Positions 53,200 through 61,338 of a DNA stretch of 64,000 nt are shown one piece after another. This DNA is from an uncultured Bacteroidales bacterium (lineage in GTDB: Bacteria > Bacteroidota > Bacteroidia > Bacteroidales > UBA932), in contig CALUTT010000011.1 of the NCBI GenBank assembly GCA_944323775.1, positions 62,001 through 126,000 of the forward strand, given 5' to 3'. Both the position numbers and the translations under genes were made by a program. Position 1 is the stretch's first letter. Each line of letters opens with the position of its first letter. Under the pieces are notes generated by a model. It made no database searches. It was not told where the DNA came from and saw only the letters and a program-made list of their open reading frames with translations.

Positions 53200-54122
53200 A
53201 GGTTGGAAATGCACTTCCTGACACTGTCCATCCAGTAAGGGATACTCAGGCCGAATGTCTTCTTTATCTTTGTCTTGTCCAGAACGGAATATGCCGGACG
53301 TATGACCTTGCTGGGAAACTCGTCCGAATGGCACGGCCGTATGTCACAGTTGTCATGCCCTGCACATCTGGCGATGAACTTTGTAAAGTCATACCAGCTG
53401 CATACACCTTCGTCCGAATAATGATAGATTCCCTCGCGGCCTTCGTATGCACGCGATGAAATGACTGCAAGTATCGCCCGTGCAAGATCCATGGCATATG
53501 TAGGCGTCCCGGTCTGGTCGAAAACCACGTTGAGCGACGGACGGCTCGCCGTAAGGTTCAGCATGGTCTTGAGAAAGTTCTTCCCGAACTCGCTGTACAG
53601 CCATGCCGTACGGATTATGACATACCTGCATCCGCTTGAAGCGATCATCTGCTCCCCGTGCAGCTTTGTCAGCCCGTATACGCCCGTGGGCCTTCCGGTC
53701 TGATCCTCCCGGCAAGGCGTATTGTACGGGTCGGCACCGAACACATAGTCAGTGCTGATATGGAAAAGAGTCCCCCCGACCTCGGCCATCGCCGAGGCAA
53801 GGTTGCCCGGAGCCTGCGCATTAAGCAGCTCGGCAAGTTCTTTCCTGTCTTCAGCTCCCTCAACGTCAGTAAACGCCGCGCAGTTCACCACGGCGGAAAT
53901 CTTCCAGTCACGGACGAATGCGCGGATGGCGCCTGCATCAGTGATGTCCAGCCTGTGTGTCGAGACGTCAACTGCATCAGAACCCAGCTTGCGGAGCATG
54001 GCAATCTGCTCTTCACCCAACTCGCTGACATCCGTAAAAACGTACCGGTCCGCAGATCCTGCGGACACAATCCTCATTCCGCTACCCAACTGTCCGTTGG
54101 CACCGGTTACCAAAATATTCAT
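53196..54122 (-). CDS. rfbD: dTDP-4-dehydrorhamnose reductase
   Basis: 308-residue short-chain dehydrogenase of the RmlD/RfbD type: Rossmann start MNILVTGANGQLGSGM, then VVNCAAFTDVEGAED, ISTDYVFG and the catalytic YGLTKLHGE (Y-x3-K). It makes dTDP-L-rhamnose, a donor for surface glycans. rfbA, rfbB and rfbC are not in the window. It overlaps sdaA by four bases and follows the rubredoxin-like gene by 11 bases. Confidence 0.93.
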   Translation of the reverse strand: MNILVTGANGQLGSGMRIVSAGSADRYVFTDVSELGEEQIAMLRKLGSDAVDVSTHRLDITDAGAIRAFVRDWKISAVVNCAAFTDVEGAEDRKELAELLNAQAPGNLASAMAEVGGTLFHISTDYVFGADPYNTPCREDQTGRPTGVYGLTKLHGEQMIASSGCRYVIIRTAWLYSEFGKNFLKTMLNLTASRPSLNVVFDQTGTPTYAMDLARAILAVISSRAYEGREGIYHYSDEGVCSWYDFTKFIARCAGHDNCDIRPCHSDEFPSKVIRPAYSVLDKTKIKKTFGLSIPYWMDSVRKCISNL

Positions 54123-54133
54123 GTCGTATATGT

Positions 54134-54277
54134 CTAATAGTCAGATCTCGGTTCAGTTCCGGCCTCGTCGAAATATTCCCTCTTCGCATGGCACACCGGA
54201 CACTCCCTGGGAGGTTCAGGTCCGACATGCTTGTATCCGCATACAGAGCAGATCCACTCTTTGTTCTCCTTTGCCAT
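54134..54277 (-). CDS. Rubredoxin-like zinc-ribbon/iron protein
   Basis: A 47-residue protein, MAKENKEWICSVCGYKHVGP at the start, with a second CxxC in RECPVCHAKREYF. Two CxxC knuckles spaced 13 residues apart fit the short rubredoxin domain found at the C-terminus of rubrerythrins, probably binding one iron. It is likely a small electron carrier or oxidative-stress protein. It begins the minus-strand operon rfbD-sdaA-esterase-GH95, with a good -7 box 39 bases upstream. Confidence 0.85.
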   Translation of the reverse strand: MAKENKEWICSVCGYKHVGPEPPRECPVCHAKREYFDEAGTEPRSDY

Positions 54278-54315
54278 AATTGAAAATGATTGGTTGTACC
54301 TGAATTAACTTCATG

Positions 54316-54344
54316 CAAAAATAACAATTATTTCCATATGACAA
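54316..54344 (-). promoter_or_regulatory. Promoter of the rubredoxin-rfbD-sdaA-esterase-GH95 operon
   Basis: On the minus strand: TTG (54342-54344), 18 bases, then TATTTTTG (54316-54323). It is the only good promoter found before five closely packed genes. Confidence 0.6.
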
Positions 54345-54372
54345 TAGGCAGGGAAGGGCAGGAGGCACCGCC

Positions 54373-56082
54373 TCAGTCGTCCCAGGCCGAAGATGTCCCG
54401 GGGAGACCTTTCCGCCATCCCATGATAGCCTGGGAGATGTTGATAATGAAGTCTCCCATCTTCTCGAGCTCCTCTATCAGGCTGAGGTAGTACATGCTCT
54501 CGAAATACTGCTCCCCGTCATTCTCCACCCTGGAGATCTCCTTCTCCCTGAGAGAGTCTCTCTTCATGTTGATGTCGACTTCCGCAGACACCGCATTGTC
54601 GATATTCTTTATCGACACGGCGTTCTCAGAATTGTAGATCATCGCGTCGTACGCCCTTGCCACGAGAGAGATCATTTCCCCGACGCATTTCTTGTGGTCG
54701 GCAGACAGAGTACGGCCACGCTCGAGGGCACGTCCTATCAGACGGCTGATTGCCTCTCCGCTGTCTCCCAGAGACTCCATCTCACCCACTATCCTGTAAA
54801 TAGACTTGATGCGCAGAGAGGATTCGTCTCCAAGGCCCTCGCGGTTTATCTTGTTGAGGAAGTTGATGACTTCATACTCGATCCTGTCGGATATCTCCTC
54901 ATACTTCACGAGCTTGTCCCGCCATGGAGCGAATGAAGCCTGCGAATCCGAGGCGGTAACGGCTTCCTGGATATAGCCCAGGTCCCGCTGCATGATTGTC
55001 CCGAAATGCACGACCTCCTTCTCAGCCTCGGAAATCGCAAGTTCCGGGGTAGGGATAAGTCCTGCGTTGATATAGACCAGTTTCTCGACAGAGTCCCCGC
55101 TGGGCTTGTCCTTGATCACCCTCGACACGAACTTCTCTATCGCCGGGATGAACCAGATCAGAAGGCCCGTATTTATAAGGTTGAACACAGTATGCAGCAT
55201 GGACACGCTGTAGAGCGGCGTCTGAGGGCTGTCCCCGAGTCCGAGGGCTGAGATGATAGTCTGGATCAGAGACAGGAAGGGATTGAACAGAGCCACTGCC
55301 CAGACGACTCCGAACACATTGAAGACCGTATGGGACAAGGCCGCGCGCTTGGCATTGGTATTGCCGACAGAAGCCGCGATGTTCGCCGTTATCGTAGTTC
55401 CTATGTTCTCGCCGAGCACCATGGCCGCAGCCATGTCAAACTTGATCCATCCCATGTTCAGCACGATCAGGGTAAGAGCCACCGTCGCGCTGGAAGACTG
55501 TAGCACGAGAGTCATCACGGTTCCGATAAGGACAAAGATGAGTACGGAGAAGACTCCGTGTCCCGACCAGTGGCTGATAAACGAAAGGACTTCAGGATTA
55601 GACTCGAGATCCGGGACAGACTCTTTCATGAAAGAAAGGCCGAGGAACAACAGGCTGAAACCGACAAGAATCTCGCTGATGTCTCTTGCCCTGCCTTTCT
55701 TGGACATGCTCATTATGAACCCTACTGCCATCAGCGGCACGGCAAGGACGGATATGTCGGCCGAGAAACCGAAGACGGCAATTATCCAGGCAGTCAGGGT
55801 CGTCCCTATGTTAGCGCCCATGATAACACCTATCGCCTGCCTGAGAGTGAGCAGCCCGGCGTTCACGAAACCGACGACCATAACGGTAGTCGCACTGGAA
55901 GACTGGATTATTCCCGTCACGCCGAGACCCGTGACGACACCTTTCAAGGGATTCGATGTAATCGATGCGAGAAATCTCCTAAGCCCGGAACCGGCCGCTT
56001 TCTGCAGACCGGAACTCATCATGTTCATTCCATACAGGAACATGCCGAGTGCGCCGAGCAGAGTCAGGATGCTTAGAACCAT
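54373..56082 (-). CDS. Na/Pi cotransporter family protein with PhoU domain
   Basis: 569 residues. The membrane half (1 to about 310) has two Na/Pi-cotransporter II repeats, each with the QSSSA motif (GIIQSSSATTVMVVGF and LVLQSSSATVALTLIV). The C-terminal part (about 340-560) is a PhoU-like helical bundle. Such proteins take up phosphate with Na+, and the PhoU part may link it to phosphate signalling. It is divergent from the response-regulator/kinase pair across 138 bases, which suggests that the pair is a phosphate-responsive system (inference). Confidence 0.93.
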   Translation of the reverse strand: MVLSILTLLGALGMFLYGMNMMSSGLQKAAGSGLRRFLASITSNPLKGVVTGLGVTGIIQSSSATTVMVVGFVNAGLLTLRQAIGVIMGANIGTTLTAWIIAVFGFSADISVLAVPLMAVGFIMSMSKKGRARDISEILVGFSLLFLGLSFMKESVPDLESNPEVLSFISHWSGHGVFSVLIFVLIGTVMTLVLQSSSATVALTLIVLNMGWIKFDMAAAMVLGENIGTTITANIAASVGNTNAKRAALSHTVFNVFGVVWAVALFNPFLSLIQTIISALGLGDSPQTPLYSVSMLHTVFNLINTGLLIWFIPAIEKFVSRVIKDKPSGDSVEKLVYINAGLIPTPELAISEAEKEVVHFGTIMQRDLGYIQEAVTASDSQASFAPWRDKLVKYEEISDRIEYEVINFLNKINREGLGDESSLRIKSIYRIVGEMESLGDSGEAISRLIGRALERGRTLSADHKKCVGEMISLVARAYDAMIYNSENAVSIKNIDNAVSAEVDINMKRDSLREKEISRVENDGEQYFESMYYLSLIEELEKMGDFIINISQAIMGWRKGLPGTSSAWDD

Positions 56083-56171
56083 TTAAAGCTGATTTTATTC
56101 CACAAATTTCGCAAAAAAGACGCATTTGTCAAAATTGTGACATAAATTTAACAAAATACATGGTTTTGAGA

Positions 56172-56202
56172 TTGCCAAAGACTGGCTTTAATCCTACCTT
56201 TG
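56172..56202 (+). promoter_or_regulatory. Promoter of the response regulator-kinase operon
   Basis: TTG (56172-56174), 20 bases, then TACCTTTG (56195-56202), with an 18-base gap to the ATG at 56221. The 138-base divergent gap is AT-rich and could also hold regulator sites, but no direct repeats are clear. Confidence 0.75.
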
Positions 56203-56220
56203 CACTATTGAAAAGGTTTG

Positions 56221-56913
56221 ATGATGACTCAGATTCTGATAATCGAAGACGAGGCGGACATCAGGGAAATCCTCGGCTTCAACATCGAGGATGCGGGATA
56301 CAAGGTCCTGCTTGCCGAAAGTGCCGAGCAGGGACTCGAGATGCTGACCTCCGACGTGTCCCTGATTCTTCTGGATGTCATGCTGCCGGGGATGTCAGGC
56401 TATCAGTTCGCCAAAAAGATACGGACCGACCTGCACAACACCGCCCCCGTCATATTTCTCACCGCCAGGAATACCGAGAATGACGTTCTGACCGGATTCT
56501 CGGCCGGAGGGGACGACTACATCGCGAAGCCGTTCTCGATCAACGAAGTGCTCGCACGCATCAAGGCAGTGTTGCGCCGAACTGCCGACAGTTCGTCCCA
56601 GCCCGACACAATAGAATTCGGAGAACTCAGGATAGACTTCAGGAACGAAACCGCGACCTTCTCCGGCAGCCAGCTTCCGCTCTCCAGAAGGGAGTTCGAC
56701 CTGCTGGCACTGCTGGCCAGACAGCCGGACACGTACTTTTCCCGCGCGACCATAATATCCGAACTGTGGAGAGATGCTCCATACGTTCTTGACAGGACCA
56801 TTGATGTCCACATCGCCCGTATCAGGGCTAAACTCGGAGACTACCATGACCTGATCAAGAACAAGACCGGATTCGGCTACTACATCGATTCGGACTATGC
56901 TTCCAAAGAATAG
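56221..56913 (+). CDS. OmpR/PhoB-type response regulator
   Basis: 230 residues. The receiver domain (LIIEDEADIREIL acidic pair; Asp in LILLDVMLPGMSG; Lys in DDYIAKPFS) is followed by a winged-helix DNA-binding domain (LSRREFDLLALLARQ, FSRATIISELWRDAPYVLDRTIDVHIARIRAKLG). It acts as a phosphorylation-controlled transcription factor. A TTG three bases before the first ATG is also in frame but unlikely. It overlaps the kinase gene by 17 bases. The closest named relatives are RprY and PhoP/PhoB; I cannot choose between them. Confidence 0.93.
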   Translation: MMTQILIIEDEADIREILGFNIEDAGYKVLLAESAEQGLEMLTSDVSLILLDVMLPGMSGYQFAKKIRTDLHNTAPVIFLTARNTENDVLTGFSAGGDDYIAKPFSINEVLARIKAVLRRTADSSSQPDTIEFGELRIDFRNETATFSGSQLPLSRREFDLLALLARQPDTYFSRATIISELWRDAPYVLDRTIDVHIARIRAKLGDYHDLIKNKTGFGYYIDSDYASKE

Positions 56914-58141
56914 ACAGATACTCACGATAAGCGGGATATTCGTGTTTTTCGCGATTCTCTCGGTTCTCATCGGAACTGTCAGCGAGCGCAACTACAAGCA
57001 GGCCGTACTGTCTTCCAAGCTTGAGGCGTTCTGTGACGTGATTGCCGTAACGGGACCGACAGACACCCTGGCGAAAGCCCTCCCTGGCGGGATGCGGGTA
57101 AGCATATTCGACCTTCAGGGCAACGTGGAATACGATTCTTTCCATGACGCACAGACCATGGACAACCACCTCACGCGGCCAGAGGTACAGTCATGTCTGA
57201 AGAACGGCAAGGGGCATTCGATAAGAGTGTCGGACACGTCGGAAGAGAAATTCTTCTACTTCGCAAAGGCATATCCCGGCAAAATCATACGCTGTGCCCA
57301 GTCCTACCAGATGCACCGCGAAAGCTTCCCGGGCAGTGACCGCATGCTTCTGCTGAGCATCTTCCTCCTCCTGGTCATAGCGCTTCTTGTAATCTTCCGC
57401 GTCAGCGAAATGTACAATCGCAGGGAAAACGAGGAAGCGGACAGGGAAAGACGAAGGCTCAAGCACGAACTTACCGGGAACATTTCCCATGAACTCAAGA
57501 CCCCGGTCAGCAGCATCCAGGGATATCTCGAGACCATAGTGAACCACCCCGAGATGGATGAGCAGAAACGGCAGCTGTTCATCGAGCGCTCATACCTCCA
57601 GGCGCTCCGCCTCACAGACCTTATCACGGACATCTCCCTGATAACCAAGCTCGAAGAAGTCCCGGAACAGTTCAAGATAGAACCGGTAAACATCAAGATA
57701 GTCTTCTCCGAAGTGTGCGACGAGATGTCAGAGAGGCTTGAAAGTGCAGGAATCACCACAATAAACGAGTTGCCTCCTATTTGCATAAGAGGCAACTACA
57801 ATCTGATATATTCCATTTTCCGCAATCTCGTGGAAAACACCGTCAAGTATTCCGGGGGGAACTGCACGGCAGTCATAATGTGTACCGAGGATTCACAGAA
57901 AGGCCACTGCTTCACCTACATGGACACCGGCAAGGGCGTCAGGGAAGAGGAGCTCGAGAAAATATTCGAGCGCTTCTACCGTCTTGGCACAGACCGGAAC
58001 AACCCGCAGGGCGGTTCCGGTCTCGGCCTGTCAATCGTAAGGAACGCAGTGCACTTCCACCATGGCAGCATCAAGGCTTACGTGATACCGGGCGGCGGGC
58101 TCGGGTTCCGCTTCAACTTGCTTGACCTCAAGACTACCTGA
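56897..58141 (+). CDS. Sensor histidine kinase (PhoR-like)
   Basis: 414 residues. Two membrane helices (about 8-28 and 150-172) flank a periplasmic domain of about 120 residues. HisKA has NISHELKTPVSSIQGYLE, and the ATPase domain has N-box FRNLVENTVKYS, G1 MDTGKGV, F-box FERFYRLG and G2 GGSGLGLSIV. All catalytic motifs are intact, in contrast to the HTCS-like gene at 41462. It is co-transcribed with the response regulator. Its 3' end overlaps convergent htpG by eight bases. Confidence 0.94.
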   Translation: MLPKNRQILTISGIFVFFAILSVLIGTVSERNYKQAVLSSKLEAFCDVIAVTGPTDTLAKALPGGMRVSIFDLQGNVEYDSFHDAQTMDNHLTRPEVQSCLKNGKGHSIRVSDTSEEKFFYFAKAYPGKIIRCAQSYQMHRESFPGSDRMLLLSIFLLLVIALLVIFRVSEMYNRRENEEADRERRRLKHELTGNISHELKTPVSSIQGYLETIVNHPEMDEQKRQLFIERSYLQALRLTDLITDISLITKLEEVPEQFKIEPVNIKIVFSEVCDEMSERLESAGITTINELPPICIRGNYNLIYSIFRNLVENTVKYSGGNCTAVIMCTEDSQKGHCFTYMDTGKGVREEELEKIFERFYRLGTDRNNPQGGSGLGLSIVRNAVHFHHGSIKAYVIPGGGLGFRFNLLDLKTT

Positions 58142-60002
58142 GCAGTTTCTCGCTCCTTGCGACAAACTCCGCAAGATCCTTGCCTTTCAGCATACCGTTG
58201 CTCAGAAGAGCCAGGTCCACCACCTGATGCAGAAGGTCCTTGCATTCATCCCCTCCCCTGGCTTCCCAGATACGGGAGATCACAGGATTCTGCATGTTTA
58301 CGATGATGTTGTATGCCTGGGGCATTGAACCGTAGAAATTCATTCCGCCGCCAAGCGAACTCATCTCACGGTAACGGCGCAGGAACTCACTCTGGGTAAT
58401 GAGCACCGGAGCTGCATTCTCACCGAGGTTCCTTGCCTCGACCACATACTCGTTTCCCTGAGGAAGAGCAGCCTTGAAGAGTTCGTCAAGAGCCTTCTTG
58501 TCGTCATCGCTCAGCTGCGGTTCGGCAGAGTCTCCCTTGCTGACAAGCTTGTCGACAGAGTCGCTGTCCACCCTCGCAAACCTCGTATGCTCAATCTTGC
58601 TCTCAAGCATGTTGACAAAATGACTGTCAAGTTCGCAGTCCATAAGGAGGACGTCATAGCCCATGTTCCTAGCTCCCTCGATGAAGCTGTACTGCTCGTC
58701 CGCGTTCGTCGCATAGAGGTAGACCACATTGCCGTCCTTGTCAGTCTGGGAGGACTCGATGGCCTTGCGGTATTCGTCAAGGCTGAAATATTTGCCCTCG
58801 GTGTTCTTCAGCAGTGCAAAGTTCATGGCACGCTCACGGAATTTCTCGTCGCTGAGCATTCCGTACTCGATGAACAGTTTAATATTGTCCCACTTCTGCT
58901 CGAACTGGTCCCTCTGCTCCTTGAATATTTCCTCGAGACGGTCCGCCACCTTCTTCGTAATGTAGGTGCTTATCTTCTTGACGTTGGAATCGCTCTGAAG
59001 GTAGCTCCTGCTGACGTTCAGCGGGATGTCCGGAGAGTCGATCACGCCGTGAAGCAGTGTCAGGAAATCCGGCACGATGTTGTCGACATGGTCAGTGACG
59101 AACATCTGGTTGCAGTAGAGCTGTATCTTGTTCTTCTCGATGGCCATGCGCTCCTTGATCTTGGGGAAGTAAAGGACGCCTGTCAGCGTGAAGGGATAAT
59201 CGACATTGAGGTGAATCCAGAACATAGGGTCCTCCTCCATCGGGTAGAGCTCGCGGTAGAACTTCAGATAATCCTCGTCCTTGAGGTCAGCCGGTGCCTT
59301 GGTCCAGATGGGCTCGATATTGTTGATAACGTTATCCTCGTCCGTCTCGACGCTCTTGCCGTCCTTCCACTCGGTCTTCTTTCCGAAGACTACCGGGACA
59401 GGCATGAACTTGCAGTACTTTCCGAGGAGCTGTTCAATCTTGCCCTTCGCGGCATATTCTTCGGAGTCCTTGTCAAGCTGAAGGGTGATCACGGTACCGC
59501 GGTCGGCCTTGTCACTCTCTTCCATGGTATACTCCGGAGAGCCGTCGCAGGTCCACCTGACAGCCTTCGCACCGTCTTTCCAGCTGAGAGTGTCGATGGT
59601 CACCTTGGACGCAACCATGAATGCCGAATAGAAGCCAAGTCCGAAATGTCCGATTATAGAACCGATCTGGTCCTTGTACTTCTCGAGGAATTCTCCGGCA
59701 GACGAGAACGCTATCTGGTTGATGTACTTGTCAACCTCTTCCTCGGTCATTCCGATACCGTGGTCGATGATGCGCAGCACCTTGGCATTCTCGTCAAGCT
59801 CGACGCTCACCTTGAGGTCACCGACCTCCCCCTTGAAGTCACCGCTGGCGGCAAGAGCCTTCATTTTCTGAGTGGCATCCACCGCGTTGGCAATGAGTTC
59901 CCTGAGAAAGATCTCATGATCCGAATAGAGGAACTGTTTGATCACCGGGAAGATGTTCTCGGTGGTCACTCCTATTTTTCCGTTCAAAGTCTTTGTAGCC
60001 AT
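58134..60002 (-). CDS. htpG: Molecular chaperone HtpG (Hsp90)
   Basis: 622-residue bacterial Hsp90. The N-terminal GHKL ATPase has LRELIANAVDA, IIDHGIGMT and GHFGLGFYSAFMVA. The middle domain has NVSRSYLQ and LLMDCELD with the following segment. The C-terminal dimerisation domain ends the protein. The ATG at 60002 (MATKTLNGKIGV) is preferred to an earlier in-frame ATG at 60023. It is convergent with the kinase gene. Confidence 0.96.
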   Translation of the reverse strand: MATKTLNGKIGVTTENIFPVIKQFLYSDHEIFLRELIANAVDATQKMKALAASGDFKGEVGDLKVSVELDENAKVLRIIDHGIGMTEEEVDKYINQIAFSSAGEFLEKYKDQIGSIIGHFGLGFYSAFMVASKVTIDTLSWKDGAKAVRWTCDGSPEYTMEESDKADRGTVITLQLDKDSEEYAAKGKIEQLLGKYCKFMPVPVVFGKKTEWKDGKSVETDEDNVINNIEPIWTKAPADLKDEDYLKFYRELYPMEEDPMFWIHLNVDYPFTLTGVLYFPKIKERMAIEKNKIQLYCNQMFVTDHVDNIVPDFLTLLHGVIDSPDIPLNVSRSYLQSDSNVKKISTYITKKVADRLEEIFKEQRDQFEQKWDNIKLFIEYGMLSDEKFRERAMNFALLKNTEGKYFSLDEYRKAIESSQTDKDGNVVYLYATNADEQYSFIEGARNMGYDVLLMDCELDSHFVNMLESKIEHTRFARVDSDSVDKLVSKGDSAEPQLSDDDKKALDELFKAALPQGNEYVVEARNLGENAAPVLITQSEFLRRYREMSSLGGGMNFYGSMPQAYNIIVNMQNPVISRIWEARGGDECKDLLHQVVDLALLSNGMLKGKDLAEFVARSEKLLR

Positions 60003-60032
60003 ATTGTTTCGTATTTCAAGCAATTCAACATA

Positions 60033-60058
60033 AAAGAGCCGGCTTTTCCGGCCGGCTC
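60033..60058 (-). terminator. Terminator after the lipoprotein gene
   Basis: On the minus strand GAGCCGGC, a seven-base loop, then GCCGGCTC and TTTT (arms 60051-60058 and 60036-60043). It ends the acyl-CoA ligase operon just upstream of htpG. Confidence 0.75.
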
Positions 60059-60091
60059 CAGATGTTCAAAATACATTCCAGTGACAAATTG

Positions 60092-60649
60092 TCACATGCC
60101 CTGGCTGGTACGGTACCTGACCGTCCCGTCGACATATACCATTTCACACCAGTCAAGCACCTGGCCGTCTCGCATGAACTCCGAGCGGTACGCCCCGTTC
60201 TGGACAAGCCTGTAGTATGAATTGGGCACACCGTACTCCCACGACCAGTCGAAACTTATCGTCCCCTCAGCCTCGATCTCGACCTTATAGGCTTCGCCGT
60301 CACGGTAAGTACATCTGAAACCGGTACATGTCCAGTTGCTGAAACCATCGATATCATCCGGGACACGGATTGCCCTGAATGAGAATTCCATACGGTCAGA
60401 AACTGACTTGACGATCCAGGCGTCAGGACCGTCCGGAGTGATGTCCATCGTCTCCATCGACGCGTCGCTGGATCCGGAAGCCATACGGTCGAGAGCCTCG
60501 ACCGAAGAGACTATGCTCATGTCGACTATTTCACCGGTAAGGTTCGCGATATTCCTGGATGTGCGCATATAGCCGGAAGAATCCCTGACCACGCAGGATG
60601 TCATGGTCATAATCACGGTAAGCGCTGCAACAAACAATTTCCTTGTCAT
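60092..60649 (-). CDS. Lipoprotein of unknown function
   Basis: 185 residues with a lipoprotein signal (VIMTMTSCVV). The mature part is rich in aromatic beta-strand-like segments (FSNWTCTGFRCTYRDGEAYK, TISFDWSWEYGVP) and ends in YVDGTVRYRTSQGM. I recognise no domain. It is the third gene of the operon acyl-CoA ligase, outer-membrane protein, lipoprotein, 12 bases after the second gene, and is followed by a terminator. It could be a partner of the barrel protein. Confidence 0.75.
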   Translation of the reverse strand: MTRKLFVAALTVIMTMTSCVVRDSSGYMRTSRNIANLTGEIVDMSIVSSVEALDRMASGSSDASMETMDITPDGPDAWIVKSVSDRMEFSFRAIRVPDDIDGFSNWTCTGFRCTYRDGEAYKVEIEAEGTISFDWSWEYGVPNSYYRLVQNGAYRSEFMRDGQVLDWCEMVYVDGTVRYRTSQGM

Positions 60650-60661
60650 GACCTGCGCTGA

Positions 60662-61330
60662 TTAAAATCTGTAACCAATTCCTCCGCGGACACCAGTATA
60701 CTCGTTGCCGACGCCCGTCTCGAAGAAACCGAAAATGCGCCGCCCGAACTCGACTCCTATGGGCACGAACTGCAAGGCACCCCTCAGGCTATAGTCCCAG
60801 AACTCACGGGTACCGGAATACGGGTCAACATCTGCCCCCTTGAGCTTGTCGTATCCGAAGTATTTTGCGACTCCCATCCCTATGAAGCCGTAGAGGCGCC
60901 AAGAAGGTCTGTCGACATAGTATACGCGGAACTTGGGGACAAGCATCAGCGAGACACCGGTCCCGACGCCTTTAGACGAATCATCCACGGCACTGAAGCG
61001 TTCGTTCCACAGGAAGCCAAGGTCAAGGTCGGCCCCAAGCGACAGCCATCTGTTGAACTTGTAGGAGACGCCGGCTGAAAAGGTACCTGCCGACAGCGTC
61101 AGGCCATGATAATCGGAATAGATGTCATGGACGTCCAGGCCGTAGTATCGGTAATTACCGACATGACCGTTTACGAACAGGTCGGCGGACAAGTCTGAAG
61201 GCGTCGCCCATGATGCATGGACGGACCATCCGGTATGCGTGCCGAAATGCCTGCACACTGATCGCGCCTGCATGGACGCCGGCGCTATGGCAAGCACGGC
61301 CATCAAAACTATCAGTCTTCTCGGGGACAT
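60662..61330 (-). CDS. Outer-membrane beta-barrel protein, porin-like
   Basis: 222 residues with a signal peptide (MSPRRLIVLMAVLAIAPASMQA). Alternating strands with many Gly and Tyr follow (FSAGVSYKFNRWLSLGADLDL, FRVYYVDRPSWRLYGFIGMG), ending GIGYRF with a C-terminal Phe, which is the usual barrel-assembly signal. It probably has eight to ten strands. The ATG at 61330 is preferred over a GTG six bases upstream. It lies eight bases after the acyl-CoA ligase gene, so it is presumably co-expressed. A role in lipid uptake is a guess from that link. Confidence 0.75.
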   Translation of the reverse strand: MSPRRLIVLMAVLAIAPASMQARSVCRHFGTHTGWSVHASWATPSDLSADLFVNGHVGNYRYYGLDVHDIYSDYHGLTLSAGTFSAGVSYKFNRWLSLGADLDLGFLWNERFSAVDDSSKGVGTGVSLMLVPKFRVYYVDRPSWRLYGFIGMGVAKYFGYDKLKGADVDPYSGTREFWDYSLRGALQFVPIGVEFGRRIFGFFETGVGNEYTGVRGGIGYRF

Positions 61331-61338
61331 GGGCACTG

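Noticed and set aside
58587-60215. Long plus-strand open frame of 542 codons
   Set aside because: It mirrors htpG; the sequence is a Val/Leu/His-rich shadow and no family motif is present.
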